A DNA stretch of 64,000 nucleotides. Origin: Alteromonadaceae bacterium. GTDB taxonomy: Bacteria; Pseudomonadota; Gammaproteobacteria; Enterobacterales; Alteromonadaceae. This document shows, piece by piece, positions 1-9,003 of the stretch. The stretch spans positions 1-64,000 of the forward strand of contig JAESPQ010000052.1 of NCBI GenBank assembly GCA_016765535.1, read 5' to 3'. Under the pieces are notes generated by a model. The model was not told the DNA's origin. It saw nothing but the letters and a program-made list of their open reading frames with translations, and ran no database searches. The translations under genes and the position numbers were made by a program. The first letter of the stretch is position 1; every line of letters begins with the position of its first letter.

Positions 1-351
1 CCAATAGATAAAAGGAACACTATTAGGTAAAAAGGCATGTAACGGAAACTGAAGAATAAACATAAAAACACACGAAGCTGTAATACCATATAATAATAAA
101 ACGACCGCTTTACCACTAAGGTAGCGAATAATGTGGCGATAATGCCCCAACATAAATAAAGTTAATAAGGTAAAAAATAGCGTTATAATAATTAAATATT
201 GTTCGGCATAGGTAATTTGCTCACTCGATATTCCTAACCGGATCCAAAAACTGGCTGCTAAAGCAAAAGCTATCGCAAAAAAATCCCAAACCATCGCTAA
301 TAACAGCTTAGTACGGCTCGAAAGAAGAAATAATCGGTCAAGCTCGATCAT
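1..351 (-). CDS. PglF/CapD-like polysaccharide biosynthesis epimerase-dehydratase, N-terminal part only
   Basis: Open to the window edge; only the first 117 codons are visible. The protein starts MIELDRLFLLSSRTK and shows four hydrophobic membrane segments (around residues 15-35, 48-66, 80-100 and the end), which is the membrane domain that precedes the NAD-binding dehydratase domain in the WbpM/CapD/PglF family. These enzymes convert UDP-GlcNAc to a 4-keto-6-deoxy sugar, the first step to bacillosamine-type sugars. The ATG overlaps the stop of the aminotransferase gene by 4 nt (ATGA), so it is the last visible gene of the glycan operon. The catalytic domain is outside the window, so the call rests on the membrane domain and on the PglC/D/E-like neighbours. 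Confidence 0.7.
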   Translation of the reverse strand, partial: MIELDRLFLLSSRTKLLLAMVWDFFAIAFALAASFWIRLGISSEQITYAEQYLIIITLFFTLLTLFMLGHYRHIIRYLSGKAVVLLLYGITASCVFMFILQFPLHAFLPNSVPFIYW

Positions 352-1523
352 AAAGCAGCCATTTTCATTACAGCTATTAAGGTATTAGTCGTCTGAGTTA
401 CCTCGATTGAAGTTAAAGTGGGATGCACTAAAAACATTAGGCTAGTTTCAGCAAGCTCTTTAGCAATAGGTAATCGTTGTGATGGACGAAAAGTAGTATG
501 CTCAAATGCTTTTTCTAAATAAACCTCAGAACATGAACCAGAAAAACAAGGAACTCCCTCGGTATTAATCGCCGCCATAATGCGATCTCTATCCCAACCA
601 TCGGCTAATTTATCGGGTTCAACAAAAACATAACATTTATAAAATGCATGTTGTATATATTCAGGGATATTGGGAACTCGTAAACCACAACATTGTTGTG
701 CTGCCGATAAAATTTGTTTTGCATAATGATTACGCTGCTCATGCCACTGTGGCATTTTAGCTAGCTGAATGCGCCCTACGGCGGCTTGCATTTCTGTCAT
801 GCGTAAATTTGTACCAAATGACTCATGCAACCAACGAAAGCCAGGAGGGTGCGATTTTTCATAAATAGCTTGCCAAGACTTACCGTGATCTTTAAATGAC
901 CACATTTTATGCCATAGGTTTTTATCGTTAGTGGTGATCATGCCGCCTTCACCAGCCGTTGACATGATTTTATCTTGACAAAAAGACCACGCGGAAACAT
1001 CACCAAAACTACCAACAGAACGACCTTTATATTGCGCACCATGTGCTTGCGCGCAATCTTCAATAACGAACAATTCAAATTCATTCGCTAATAAAGCTAT
1101 TTCATCCATCTCACAAGGCCAGCCAGCAAGGTGAACACACAAAATTGCTTTAGTTTTATCGGTTATTTTAGTGCGAATAGTCTCGGCTGATATATTTTGA
1201 GTATCACAGTCAATATCTGCAAATACAGGGATAAGTCCGGCGAGAACAATAGAAGAAACAGAAGCAAGAAAGGTTCGAGAAGTTACAATAACCTCAGCAC
1301 CTTTTTCAATAGCAAGCGCTTGCCACGCTAAATCAAGCGCAACAGAGCCATTAGCGACAGCAATAGCGTGTTTACTTTGCGTATATTGAGCAAACTCTTG
1401 TTCAAATTTTCGACCTTGTTGGCCAGTCCAATAATTAACTTGATTAGTATTTAATACGTCAAGTACTGCTTGTTTTTCAGCATCATCATAATTTGGCCAA
1501 GGTGAAAAAGGACCATTTAACAT
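348..1523 (-). CDS. DegT/DnrJ/EryC1-family PLP sugar aminotransferase (PglE-like)
   Basis: 391 aa, full length for the DegT/DnrJ/EryC1/StrS family. The PLP-binding lysine is probably K185 in SFCQDKIMSTAGEGG, with the cofactor-contacting pair E155-D156 in VIEDCAQAHG. Such enzymes transfer an amino group from glutamate to a 4-keto sugar nucleotide in the cytoplasm. Next to a PglD-like acetyltransferase and a PglC-like phosphosugar transferase, the likely product is a UDP-4-amino sugar on the way to N,N'-diacetylbacillosamine. The ATG at 1523 is clear; the end overlaps the PglF-like start. The family is certain; the exact sugar is inferred from context. Confidence 0.85.
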   Translation of the reverse strand: MLNGPFSPWPNYDDAEKQAVLDVLNTNQVNYWTGQQGRKFEQEFAQYTQSKHAIAVANGSVALDLAWQALAIEKGAEVIVTSRTFLASVSSIVLAGLIPVFADIDCDTQNISAETIRTKITDKTKAILCVHLAGWPCEMDEIALLANEFELFVIEDCAQAHGAQYKGRSVGSFGDVSAWSFCQDKIMSTAGEGGMITTNDKNLWHKMWSFKDHGKSWQAIYEKSHPPGFRWLHESFGTNLRMTEMQAAVGRIQLAKMPQWHEQRNHYAKQILSAAQQCCGLRVPNIPEYIQHAFYKCYVFVEPDKLADGWDRDRIMAAINTEGVPCFSGSCSEVYLEKAFEHTTFRPSQRLPIAKELAETSLMFLVHPTLTSIEVTQTTNTLIAVMKMAAL

Positions 1524-1599
1524 TTATTACTCTCTTGTTTTAACTAATAGCTTTATTAACTAATAGCTTTGTTAACTCCCTTTATGCAAAACCTTAACG

Positions 1600-2247
1600 T
1601 CAAATATTGACGGGAACATTATCTTTTATTTTTTTTGCTGGCACACCAACCGCGACTATATTATCGGTTAAGTCATTAATAACGACAGCACCTGCGCCAA
1701 TAATACTATTAATTCCTATGCTAATACCTTGGATCACTCGACAACCAATACCAATAAAACTAAGTGTTCCCACTGACACCATACCAGCAAACATACAACC
1801 GGGAGCAATATGAACAAAATCATTTAACATACAATCATGGTCAATACTTGCTGAAGTATTAACAATGCAACCTAAGCCGATTTTACTAAACGGATTAATC
1901 ACTGCATTAGCACAAACTAAGGTACCAAGTTGTATTTTTACATAACAACTTACCACGGCGCTAGGATGGATCAAAGTAGCAATATTAACTTTACCAACAA
2001 TTAACTTTTCAAGCCACTGCTTTCGTCCATTGTTATCACCAATAGCAACAAAATAATCGACTCTATTATTTTGATATTTTAAGAAATTTTCAGGTCGGTC
2101 AATTACACGCCACGCACCAACTTTTTTGAGTGTGTCTACGCGATCATCTAAAAATATAATTTCAGTATAAACATTCATATTTTCAGCACAGTCCGCAGCA
2201 ACCTTACCATGGCCTCCTGCACCAATAATAATTAAGGTTTTAGTCAT
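1600..2247 (-). CDS. NeuD/PglD-family sugar O/N-acetyltransferase
   Basis: Starts MTKTLIIIGAGGHGK, the N-terminal Rossmann-like UDP-sugar-binding fold of PglD/NeuD proteins, followed by hexapeptide repeats of a left-handed beta helix (for example HPSAVVSCYVKIQLGTLV, then GAGAVVINDL) and the typical ending VGVPAKKI. PglD transfers acetyl from acetyl-CoA to UDP-4-amino sugar. I chose ATG 2247, which overlaps the stop of the preceding pglC-like gene and has GAGGG upstream; an in-frame ATG at 2265 would add six residues. The 75-nt gap before the aminotransferase contains a short duplicated stretch (taactaatagctt twice). Confidence 0.85.
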   Translation of the reverse strand: MTKTLIIIGAGGHGKVAADCAENMNVYTEIIFLDDRVDTLKKVGAWRVIDRPENFLKYQNNRVDYFVAIGDNNGRKQWLEKLIVGKVNIATLIHPSAVVSCYVKIQLGTLVCANAVINPFSKIGLGCIVNTSASIDHDCMLNDFVHIAPGCMFAGMVSVGTLSFIGIGCRVIQGISIGINSIIGAGAVVINDLTDNIVAVGVPAKKIKDNVPVNI

Positions 2248-2851
2248 TATTTTTATTACCCTCATTACCTGTAAACTTACTCATGGTCATTGCTCCCTGT
2301 TGACTAATATCAGCACGAGCAAAAACTTTAGCTAACGTTAACCATAAGATTTTTATATCAAGTAAAATGCTTTGATGGTCAACATACCAAATATCAAGCT
2401 TAAATTTTTCTTGCCATGACAAAGCATTACGGCCATTAACTTGCGCCCAACCAGTGATCCCTGGTCGCATAAGATGACGACGTTGTTGCTCACTCGAATA
2501 CAAAGGCAAATATTCCATCAGTAAGGGTCTAGGTCCTATTAAGCTCATTTCGCCAATCAGCACATTATATAAACCTGGCAACTCATCCAAACTTGTTGAC
2601 CGTAAAAATTGTCCAAAAGCAGGTAACCTTTGTTCGTCAGCAAGTAATTGCCCTTCGTTATTACGCTCATCCGTCATTGAGCGAAATTTTATCATTTTAA
2701 AAGCGTTACCATGCAAGCCGGGGCGTTGTTGAGTAAAAAAAACAGGGGAGCCTAATTTAAATCGTATTAATAGCGCCAAACAGAGCAAAGGAATAAATAA
2801 TATAACGAGTCCACAAAATGAGGCGATTATGTCTATTGTGCGTTTTAACAT
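2240..2851 (-). CDS. PglC-like initiating phosphosugar transferase
   Basis: 203 aa, the size of the small monotopic sugar-phosphate transferases (PglC, WecP type) that contain only the catalytic domain. One N-terminal hydrophobic re-entrant segment (residues about 8-32), then FFTQQRPGLHGNAFKMIKFRSM, the DELPGLYNVLIGEMSLIGPRP core and RPGITGWAQVNGRN. It moves a phospho-sugar from UDP-sugar to undecaprenyl phosphate on the inner membrane, starting a glycan repeat unit. The presence of PglD-, PglE- and PglF-like neighbours suggests bacillosamine-type sugar as donor. Family call is firm; donor is inferred. Confidence 0.88.
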   Translation of the reverse strand: MLKRTIDIIASFCGLVILFIPLLCLALLIRFKLGSPVFFTQQRPGLHGNAFKMIKFRSMTDERNNEGQLLADEQRLPAFGQFLRSTSLDELPGLYNVLIGEMSLIGPRPLLMEYLPLYSSEQQRRHLMRPGITGWAQVNGRNALSWQEKFKLDIWYVDHQSILLDIKILWLTLAKVFARADISQQGAMTMSKFTGNEGNKNND

Positions 2852-2866
2852 CTTAAAACCTTATAC

Positions 2867-4024
2867 TTATTTACAAATACTTTTTTCAAAAGTGAGAACA
2901 TGTTGATAAAATTCATAGACCTGATTGGCATTGTCTTGCACGTTCATCACTTGTTTTACTTTGATCAACGCATTCTCTATTTGTAATTTTCGTTGTGGCG
3001 TATTTTCGATTGCGGCAATGATCTTATTCGCTAATGAGAGCGGATCTTTTGCTTTTACCATATATCCAGTTTCGCCATCAATGACCAAATCAGGAAAGCC
3101 GCCAACATCTGTTGTTAACGTAGCAACACCCGCATACATTGACTCAACAGCTCCGCCAACATTTTCAGAATGTGATGGGTGAACTGCTAAATCAAATTGT
3201 GGATATAATTTTGCCACATCATTTCGATAACCTAAAAACACGCATTTATCGCCTACTTTGTCTTTAGCGTACTGTTTTACCTTTTCTAGATAAATCTCAC
3301 TACCCCCCCATGAACCGCCAACAAAAACACATTTCACTGTAGGGTATTTATTGAAGACTATCACTAAAGCATCAATTAAATCTTCATGCCCTTTTAAGCC
3401 CCTTTTTTGCCCTAAATACCTTTTTGGCGCATAAAAGTAAGCAACCATACCCAACAAAAAATCGTCTTTTTGCATCTTTAAAATCTGCTTTAAATCATTA
3501 TTGGTATTTTTATCAAAGGTAAAATCACTTTCATTAACGCCATAATAAGCAAGCCCTACTCTACTTGGTTCAATACCACAGGTTATATATTTTTGCTGTG
3601 TCCACAAGCATGAGGCCAACCAATAATCATGTTTTGATGCGCTGAACAAATCCAGCTGTCGAAAAAAAGCATGCTCTAAATGCAATGGGCCTGGCACATG
3701 AAATATTTTAGCTACACCGTACGAAAATAGCGCTAATCTCATCAACAAGGTTGTTGCCACAAAATGGCTATGTACTATATCGGGATTAATTGTAGCGACT
3801 AAATTACGCAACTTTTTAATGCGCGAAATATTCAACCAAGGTTTTTTAATGCATAACGAAGGATCAAAAATATGAACATTCACACCTGCTTGCTGATATT
3901 TCTCTACCATCGGTCCTGCAGGCAAAGCCAAATGAACATCAACACCAAGCTTGACTAATTCAGCTGTTTGTCGCAATGCCCAACTTGCACCAACAGAGGT
4001 TTTGAGTAAATGTAAAACTTTCAT
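2867..4024 (-). CDS. GT4-family glycosyltransferase
   Basis: 385 aa GT-B enzyme. The N-terminal acceptor domain starts MKVLHLLKTSVGASWALRQT; HSHFVAT is the usual H-containing loop. The C-terminal donor domain has LLGMVAYFYAPKR, then VFVGGS and the donor-binding HPSHSENVGGAVESMYAG, followed by TTDVGGFPDLVIDGETGYMV. The E-x7-E motif is changed (SENVGGAVESMYAG) but recognisable. It would add a sugar to the lipid-linked repeat unit at the cytoplasmic face. 15 nt upstream of the pglC-like gene in the same transcript. Confidence 0.85.
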   Translation of the reverse strand: MKVLHLLKTSVGASWALRQTAELVKLGVDVHLALPAGPMVEKYQQAGVNVHIFDPSLCIKKPWLNISRIKKLRNLVATINPDIVHSHFVATTLLMRLALFSYGVAKIFHVPGPLHLEHAFFRQLDLFSASKHDYWLASCLWTQQKYITCGIEPSRVGLAYYGVNESDFTFDKNTNNDLKQILKMQKDDFLLGMVAYFYAPKRYLGQKRGLKGHEDLIDALVIVFNKYPTVKCVFVGGSWGGSEIYLEKVKQYAKDKVGDKCVFLGYRNDVAKLYPQFDLAVHPSHSENVGGAVESMYAGVATLTTDVGGFPDLVIDGETGYMVKAKDPLSLANKIIAAIENTPQRKLQIENALIKVKQVMNVQDNANQVYEFYQHVLTFEKSICK

Positions 4025-4043
4025 AACAACCTTATAGGTGAAC

Positions 4044-5243
4044 CTATTCTGCTTTTAACAATGCCATATACATTTGTTGACGACGCTTAGCTAAAATATT
4101 ATCTTCGTAAGCTAATGCCTTCTTATAATTTTCAGCACCTAACGTTAGTAATTGCTTTTCATCAAGCAGGTATAACGCTATTAATTGATCTAATAATTGT
4201 GTTTCATTATCTCGTTCAATAATATAATTAAGTGGTAACAACTCAGGTACTCCGCCGACATTAGTCGCGACACATACAAGTGAGCGCGCCATTGCTTCAA
4301 TTAATACTCTAGGTAAGCCTTCTTGACGCGAACAAAGAACAAAAACATCCGCCTTATCAAGTTCAATTGAAATTTGCTCACGTTCGCTTAAATTACCAAT
4401 AAAATTCACCTGTTCGGAGATCTCAAGAGTTACGGATAATTGCTGCATTTCGGTAAGTAAACTGCCGCCACCTATCCAGCTCAATTCAAATAAATAATTT
4501 TTGGATTTTAATTTAGCTAAAGTACGCAACATAAAATCACAGCCTTTATATGGCTGAGCAAGATTACCAATACAAATTATTTTTAATAACTTATTAGTTT
4601 TATTTTGTGCAAATTCATAACTCTTACGCTGATAATAATCAGACGACGTTAATTGAATAGAAGAATAATGCGTTTGAAAAGCCGTTTTAGCGGGAGGATA
4701 GCGTTTTTGCAAACTAACCTCAGTAACATAAGAAATAGCACAAGCACGGTGACATTGTTGTCGTAACATAACAATAAAAGCTTGACGGACAAAAGGTCTT
4801 AACATGCTCTTACTGGCATTTTCTGCAAAAGTATCCGCCGGATCTCCAACAACTTCTGCCGCATATTTTTGCCCGCGACGCACCGCAAACACATGATACA
4901 AAAGTGATAATATGCTAGGCACTCTATAAATAACATGTCGGGTACGTTGCCGTTGTTTTATTAAATGTTGAATTAATCGGGGTAATGTTTTTACAAAACC
5001 AATTAGCCCAACATAGTATGGCAACACGATAAAGCTAACATGTTCGCCATCAACACGATGCCAATGACTTTCTGCCACTTTTACCTTGTATACTCGCGCA
5101 ACAATATTAACGTGACTAAAGACCATTAAATAACGTAACCAAAATTGATACGCAAAAGAATTTTCTGTCCAAAAATAGCCTTGCTCACAACAATAAAACC
5201 GCTGTTCAATAACTACATCAACTTGTGTGTTGGTATTTAAAAT
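4044..5243 (-). CDS. GT4-family glycosyltransferase, probable ATT start
   Basis: The C-terminal half is a clear GT4 donor domain (IICIGNLAQPYKG, LSWIGGG, VFVLCSRQEGLPRVLIEAMA, TNVGGVPELL). The first in-frame ATG (5126) would give 360 aa and cut away the first strand of the fold. The frame stays open upstream and encodes family-typical sequence (YFWTENSFAYQFWLRYLMVF) back to LNTNTQVDVV, but contains no ATG, GTG, TTG or CTG. A strong ribosome site AAAGGGG lies 7 nt before ATT at 5243, giving 399 aa, normal for GT4. The extension overlaps the end of wzy by 26 nt. I prefer ATT 5243; the ATG at 5126 is the conventional alternative. Confidence 0.75.
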   Translation of the reverse strand: MLNTNTQVDVVIEQRFYCCEQGYFWTENSFAYQFWLRYLMVFSHVNIVARVYKVKVAESHWHRVDGEHVSFIVLPYYVGLIGFVKTLPRLIQHLIKQRQRTRHVIYRVPSILSLLYHVFAVRRGQKYAAEVVGDPADTFAENASKSMLRPFVRQAFIVMLRQQCHRACAISYVTEVSLQKRYPPAKTAFQTHYSSIQLTSSDYYQRKSYEFAQNKTNKLLKIICIGNLAQPYKGCDFMLRTLAKLKSKNYLFELSWIGGGSLLTEMQQLSVTLEISEQVNFIGNLSEREQISIELDKADVFVLCSRQEGLPRVLIEAMARSLVCVATNVGGVPELLPLNYIIERDNETQLLDQLIALYLLDEKQLLTLGAENYKKALAYEDNILAKRRQQMYMALLKAE

Positions 5244-6441
5244 AAAAACGCCCCTTTTGTGAAATATACAATAAAACGAAAAAAATGAGACAACAGTAAA
5301 TAAACGCTTTAAAAATAATTAAGGACTCACCACGAATCGCATAAATAAAATAAAATAAAATAAAATAAGTCATTAACGTACCAAAAGGCTTATTATTTAA
5401 ATACCCCTTAAATGCAGACGAAATCAATATAGCAATAATCGCAAACACAATAGGAACACCAATAACACCAAAATTCAATAAAACCTCACCTTCAAGCGAA
5501 AATCCATAAGCACCGTCATTGGCTGCTGATGAATAATTTCGACTAAACCAAATGGCCAATGGGGTAGTAAACTTTAATGCTCCTAAAGTGATCATATTAA
5601 AAAAGCTCGATAAATAGCTCATTCCCCACCATTTATCTAAACCATGTTCTAACCACGAAATAATATTAGAGGTAACCATTAAGTTACTACCTTGATTTAA
5701 AAAAGCACCTAAACCACTAGCATCAAATTCACTCGATCGCCCAGCCGACATTAGCGTAAAACCAATGCCACCTAAAAGCACCAATAACACTAATTTCCAC
5801 ATTGCCACGGTCCTATCTTTATTGAACCAAAAATATAAAGGCACGGCGATTAAAGCAAAGTCTCGTTCACCCATATAAAAACAATATGAAAAATATAACA
5901 AAACGGCAATAGAAAATTGTTTTTTTGTTTTACTTTCCATCGAACTAAAAGGACTAACAGTTAAATAACAGAATAAAAATAACGGCCATAACGTTAAAAC
6001 AACATAGTGTAAAATGCCGACCAATTGTATGCGCTGAACTTTGTCTAATGGTGAAAACCCTATACGCATAAAGGCAAATGCGAAGACAAACAACACTGGA
6101 ATAGCCATAAGTAAAAAAGTAGTTTGTTGAATTAACTTTGGTGATTTTATCAACACCTCATAATGACTGCCCATACTACTTAAAAAATTTGATGGGGTAA
6201 TACTTAAGGCAAAAATAGCTAAGAAAAACACTAAAGATGATTGGAAGAGTTCATCTGTTTTAATACCACTATAAATAGGAATGTCGAGCATAAAAGCAAT
6301 ATACGGGCCAAAACAAAAATAAAAATAACAAAAAGTATAAATAACTAACGGGCTGATTTTACCTTTAAAATATTTAAACTCCCACACACTACGTAACAGC
6401 AATAATAAAATAGACGCATAAAGAAAAACATTATCGCCCAC
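5218..6441 (-). CDS. wzy: Wzy-type O-antigen/oligosaccharide repeat polymerase
   Basis: 407 aa, almost wholly membrane-embedded with about ten to twelve hydrophobic segments and a longer extracytoplasmic loop around WLEHGLDKWWGMSYLSSFFN to SSAANDGAYGFSLEGEVLLNFG, a layout typical of Wzy polymerases, which have little sequence conservation. It would polymerise lipid-linked repeat units on the periplasmic side. Start is GTG, sharing one base with the wzx stop (TAGTG), so translation is coupled. A TTTTA pentanucleotide run lies within the coding sequence near the C-terminus. The call is by topology and context between wzx and glycosyltransferases. Confidence 0.7.
   Translation of the reverse strand: MGDNVFLYASILLLLLRSVWEFKYFKGKISPLVIYTFCYFYFCFGPYIAFMLDIPIYSGIKTDELFQSSLVFFLAIFALSITPSNFLSSMGSHYEVLIKSPKLIQQTTFLLMAIPVLFVFAFAFMRIGFSPLDKVQRIQLVGILHYVVLTLWPLFLFCYLTVSPFSSMESKTKKQFSIAVLLYFSYCFYMGERDFALIAVPLYFWFNKDRTVAMWKLVLLVLLGGIGFTLMSAGRSSEFDASGLGAFLNQGSNLMVTSNIISWLEHGLDKWWGMSYLSSFFNMITLGALKFTTPLAIWFSRNYSSAANDGAYGFSLEGEVLLNFGVIGVPIVFAIIAILISSAFKGYLNNKPFGTLMTYFILFYFIYAIRGESLIIFKAFIYCCLIFFVLLYISQKGRFYFKYQHTS
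5346..5368. repeat. Pentanucleotide microsatellite (TAAAA)4 inside wzy
   Basis: Four perfect TAAAA units (5346-5365) plus a partial unit, preceded by a near-unit ATAAA. On the coding strand it encodes the stretch YFILFYF. Gain or loss of one unit would shift the wzy frame. Confidence 0.8.
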
Positions 6442-7622
6442 TATTGCGTCCTCTGTGTTTTAAAAATCATAAAAACAGCAATGCATTGAAACACACAGCC
6501 CGCATTATAGGCCCATAATAATAAAGAAGTACCACCGTAGCCTTGTGCAAAAAAACATAACGAATAGGTAAAAACAATATTAATTGCGGTGATTAATAAC
6601 AAGCTTTTATGCTGCCCACTAAGAATTAAAAAGTAATTGGCTAATGAAAAAATTATTGGCCCCCAAGCTAACCATATTATTTGAGTATATAGTTGAGAAT
6701 AGACAGAACTAGCAAGTTGTACATTGTTATGTAACTGCCAAAACAATTGAGAAAATATAGATAAGTGAGCCAATTGAATAAAAACAAAAATACTTAAAGC
6801 TATCAGGGTAAGACTCAATAACTCCCTTTTAAATTTACTTTTTTGCGTTTCCATGATTATTTTGAGGTGAGGCAGTTTTGCTTGAACAAATATATTAACT
6901 AAAACAACCGCCCCCATAATTAAAAAACTACTAATAGAATAAATGGCTAATAATTCTTTTTGTTCAGCGCCACCAATAACATAACGCGGTATATTAAAAT
7001 GTACAGAAAAAATCAAGGCTGATAAACCTAAGGGTAAAGAAGATTTAATTAAAGGTATTAACTGGTTTAAATTCCCTTTTTGATTTTCTCTATTTACATT
7101 TAACAATACAACGAAAAAAAATGATATTGCACACAGAAAAAATAACCACTCTATATGCTCCACAAAAAAACCAAGTAAAACAAAAAGCCCAATTACCCCC
7201 CATTTATATAAATTAACCTTCCATAAGTTTTTAACATCATCTATATAAACAGCAATACTAATAGGAATATCAAACAATAACTCGGTCATTTTAAATAAAA
7301 ATAAACTGCTAAAAAATAACAGCTGATGAAAATAGGCACTGATCATGAAAACAATAAATAAACCAACAGCCATCAATAATAGTCGACTGCGCATTGCAAA
7401 AGATAAAGCGGTTGTATTTGTTAAAATAAAATTTCTAGAGGGACTTGCTAATAACATGCATAGCGGAGATATAAGTGCCAAAGCAAAAGTGAATTCACCC
7501 GCTGCGTTTAAGCTATATTTGTAGGTAAACCATATTGTTGCTAACCAAGGCAAAGCAAAGCTACTTACCTGAAAGGATAACAAGGGTAATATTTTATGGA
7601 CAAAATATGGTTTAATAGACAA
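6441..7622 (-). CDS. wzx: Wzx-like polysaccharide flippase (MOP superfamily)
   Basis: 393 aa with about twelve hydrophobic segments, opening with SIKPYFVHKILPLLSFQVSSFALPW, typical of polysaccharide_synt/MATE-like flippases that turn the lipid-linked repeat unit across the inner membrane. Slightly short against the usual 400-480 aa. First gene of the minus-strand glycan operon. The start codon is TTG (7620-7622) with AAGAAG upstream; no ATG is available near the N-terminus. Its stop overlaps the GTG of wzy. Sequence signal is weak as usual for Wzx; topology and position carry the call. Confidence 0.7.
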   Translation of the reverse strand: MSIKPYFVHKILPLLSFQVSSFALPWLATIWFTYKYSLNAAGEFTFALALISPLCMLLASPSRNFILTNTTALSFAMRSRLLLMAVGLFIVFMISAYFHQLLFFSSLFLFKMTELLFDIPISIAVYIDDVKNLWKVNLYKWGVIGLFVLLGFFVEHIEWLFFLCAISFFFVVLLNVNRENQKGNLNQLIPLIKSSLPLGLSALIFSVHFNIPRYVIGGAEQKELLAIYSISSFLIMGAVVLVNIFVQAKLPHLKIIMETQKSKFKRELLSLTLIALSIFVFIQLAHLSIFSQLFWQLHNNVQLASSVYSQLYTQIIWLAWGPIIFSLANYFLILSGQHKSLLLITAINIVFTYSLCFFAQGYGGTSLLLWAYNAGCVFQCIAVFMIFKTQRTQ

Positions 7623-7758
7623 TATACTACTTCTTAAATTAAATATAACTAGAATTTAGCTAATGTAATACCAAGTTTATTAAGTTATTCCCCTCTCAGC
7701 GATAATTAATCAAATGGGTATAACACTCAATAGACATTAAAATATAACATCACTCTTT

Positions 7759-7796
7759 ATAAAAACACATAAATATCATAAAAACACATAAATATC
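7759..7796. repeat. Tandem 19-bp repeat, two exact copies
   Basis: ATAAAAACACATAAATATC occurs twice without gap (7759-7777 and 7778-7796), ending 18 nt before the patatin start codon and within the divergent promoter region between wzx and the patatin gene. It could be a duplicated protein-binding site or a simple slippage product. Confidence 0.85.
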
Positions 7797-7814
7797 TCAT
7801 TAAAGGATTAACTT

Positions 7815-8822
7815 ATGTCTAAACTCATTTTGTCACTTGATGGTGGCGGTATTCGTGGTGCAGCTAGCGCCCATTTTTTAGAGCTAATTGAACAAGAATT
7901 GCAAACAACCATGCAAAAATCATTACGTGATTATGTCGATTTTTATGCTGGTACCAGTACAGGTAGTATTATTGCGTTAGCCTTAGCCACCACCAATATG
8001 ACCATGAGTGAGATCAGTGCACTTTATAACGTTGAAAATGCTAAAGAAATTTTCACCGAAAATAAAGGATGGTTTGAAATTGATGGTATTAATGCGCCAA
8101 AATATGAAGGTTTTGGTAAAAGTGAATTATTAGCACAACATTTTAAACAAGCTAAAATTGGTGATATAACTAAAGGCAAGCATATATTAGTGGTTAGTTA
8201 TGATGTTGAAAAACGTACACCTGTAATTATCAAATCAACTAAACAAGAATATTTACAGCTACTTTCAGCGCAAGCCGCTGATGCATCATGTGCTGCACCG
8301 AGCTTTTTTCCTACTAAAAACATTAGTTTTCCACCGCAACAAGATGAACATTGGTTAATTGACGGTGGCGTCATAGCTAATAATCCTAGTATGTGTGCGC
8401 TTGCCGAAGCGCGTATAGCGTGGCCTCTGTTGCCTTTTGATGAGTTTAAAGTGCTATCTATTGGCACAGGATTTATGACTCGAAAAATTAATGGCCCCGC
8501 CTCACAAAAATGGGGCGGTTTACAATGGTTAACACAAGGAAATTTAATTGAACTCCTTTCAGATGAAAGTATTGTCTCCTATCAATGCATATCATTAATG
8601 AAACAAGGTAATTACATTCGCGTAAATGCCAAATTGATGCAGCAACAAGGCTTAGAATCACCACCTGATGATGCGATGGATGATATTAGCAAAACTAATA
8701 TTAATAAATTACGACTACTAGGTGAGTTTTGGTTTATACATTACGGTAAAGCTACAATAGCTTTATTAACAGATAGTTATAGCGGCCCCTCTCTAGACAA
8801 AATCATTCCTAGCATAAGCTAA
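7815..8822 (+). CDS. Patatin-like phospholipase
   Basis: 335 aa single-domain patatin. The oxyanion loop DGGGIRG is at residues 9-15, the nucleophile elbow GTSTG at 46-50 (Ser48), and the catalytic aspartate D183 in LIDGGVIANNP, giving a complete Ser-Asp dyad. It should hydrolyse acyl ester bonds of phospholipids or other lipids. There is no signal peptide, so it is probably cytoplasmic. AAAGGA precedes the ATG. It is alone between the glycan locus and the TetR gene: no cyclic-nucleotide synthase or other CBASS partner is nearby, so a defence role is not supported. Confidence 0.9.
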   Translation: MSKLILSLDGGGIRGAASAHFLELIEQELQTTMQKSLRDYVDFYAGTSTGSIIALALATTNMTMSEISALYNVENAKEIFTENKGWFEIDGINAPKYEGFGKSELLAQHFKQAKIGDITKGKHILVVSYDVEKRTPVIIKSTKQEYLQLLSAQAADASCAAPSFFPTKNISFPPQQDEHWLIDGGVIANNPSMCALAEARIAWPLLPFDEFKVLSIGTGFMTRKINGPASQKWGGLQWLTQGNLIELLSDESIVSYQCISLMKQGNYIRVNAKLMQQQGLESPPDDAMDDISKTNINKLRLLGEFWFIHYGKATIALLTDSYSGPSLDKIIPSIS

Positions 8823-8895
8823 CTACTAAACAAAGTTAACATCGCCTAAAAAACAACCATTGACTTTCACTCTTTTACTGACTAAAATAAAAAAA

Positions 8896-8908
8896 TGACG
8901 AAACGTCA
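8896..8908. promoter_or_regulatory. Palindrome TGACG-N3-CGTCA upstream of tetR, likely operator
   Basis: TGACGAAACGTCA, perfect 5-bp arms, 95 nt before the tetR ATG. The same arms recur at 9916-9928 upstream of the RND gene, which fits a self-regulating TetR repressor. Confidence 0.6.
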
Positions 8909-8925
8909 AAAATAGATACAACGTA

Positions 8926-8964
8926 GATTAAAGATAGTGATTAAAGATAGTGATTAAAGACAGT
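8926..8964. repeat. Three tandem 13-bp units
   Basis: GATTAAAGATAGT twice exactly (8926-8938, 8939-8951) and once with one change (8952-8964), between the putative operator and the tetR start. Function unknown; may place the promoter or bind a regulator. Confidence 0.8.
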
Positions 8965-9003
8965 TCAATTTGAACAGATAAAGAAAGTAGACATTTTAAC
9001 TAA

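Noticed and set aside
7815..8822. Patatin gene as a CBASS effector (CapV-like)
   Set aside because: No cyclic-dinucleotide synthase, Cap2/Cap3 or other signalling gene is near; neighbours are glycan and TetR genes.
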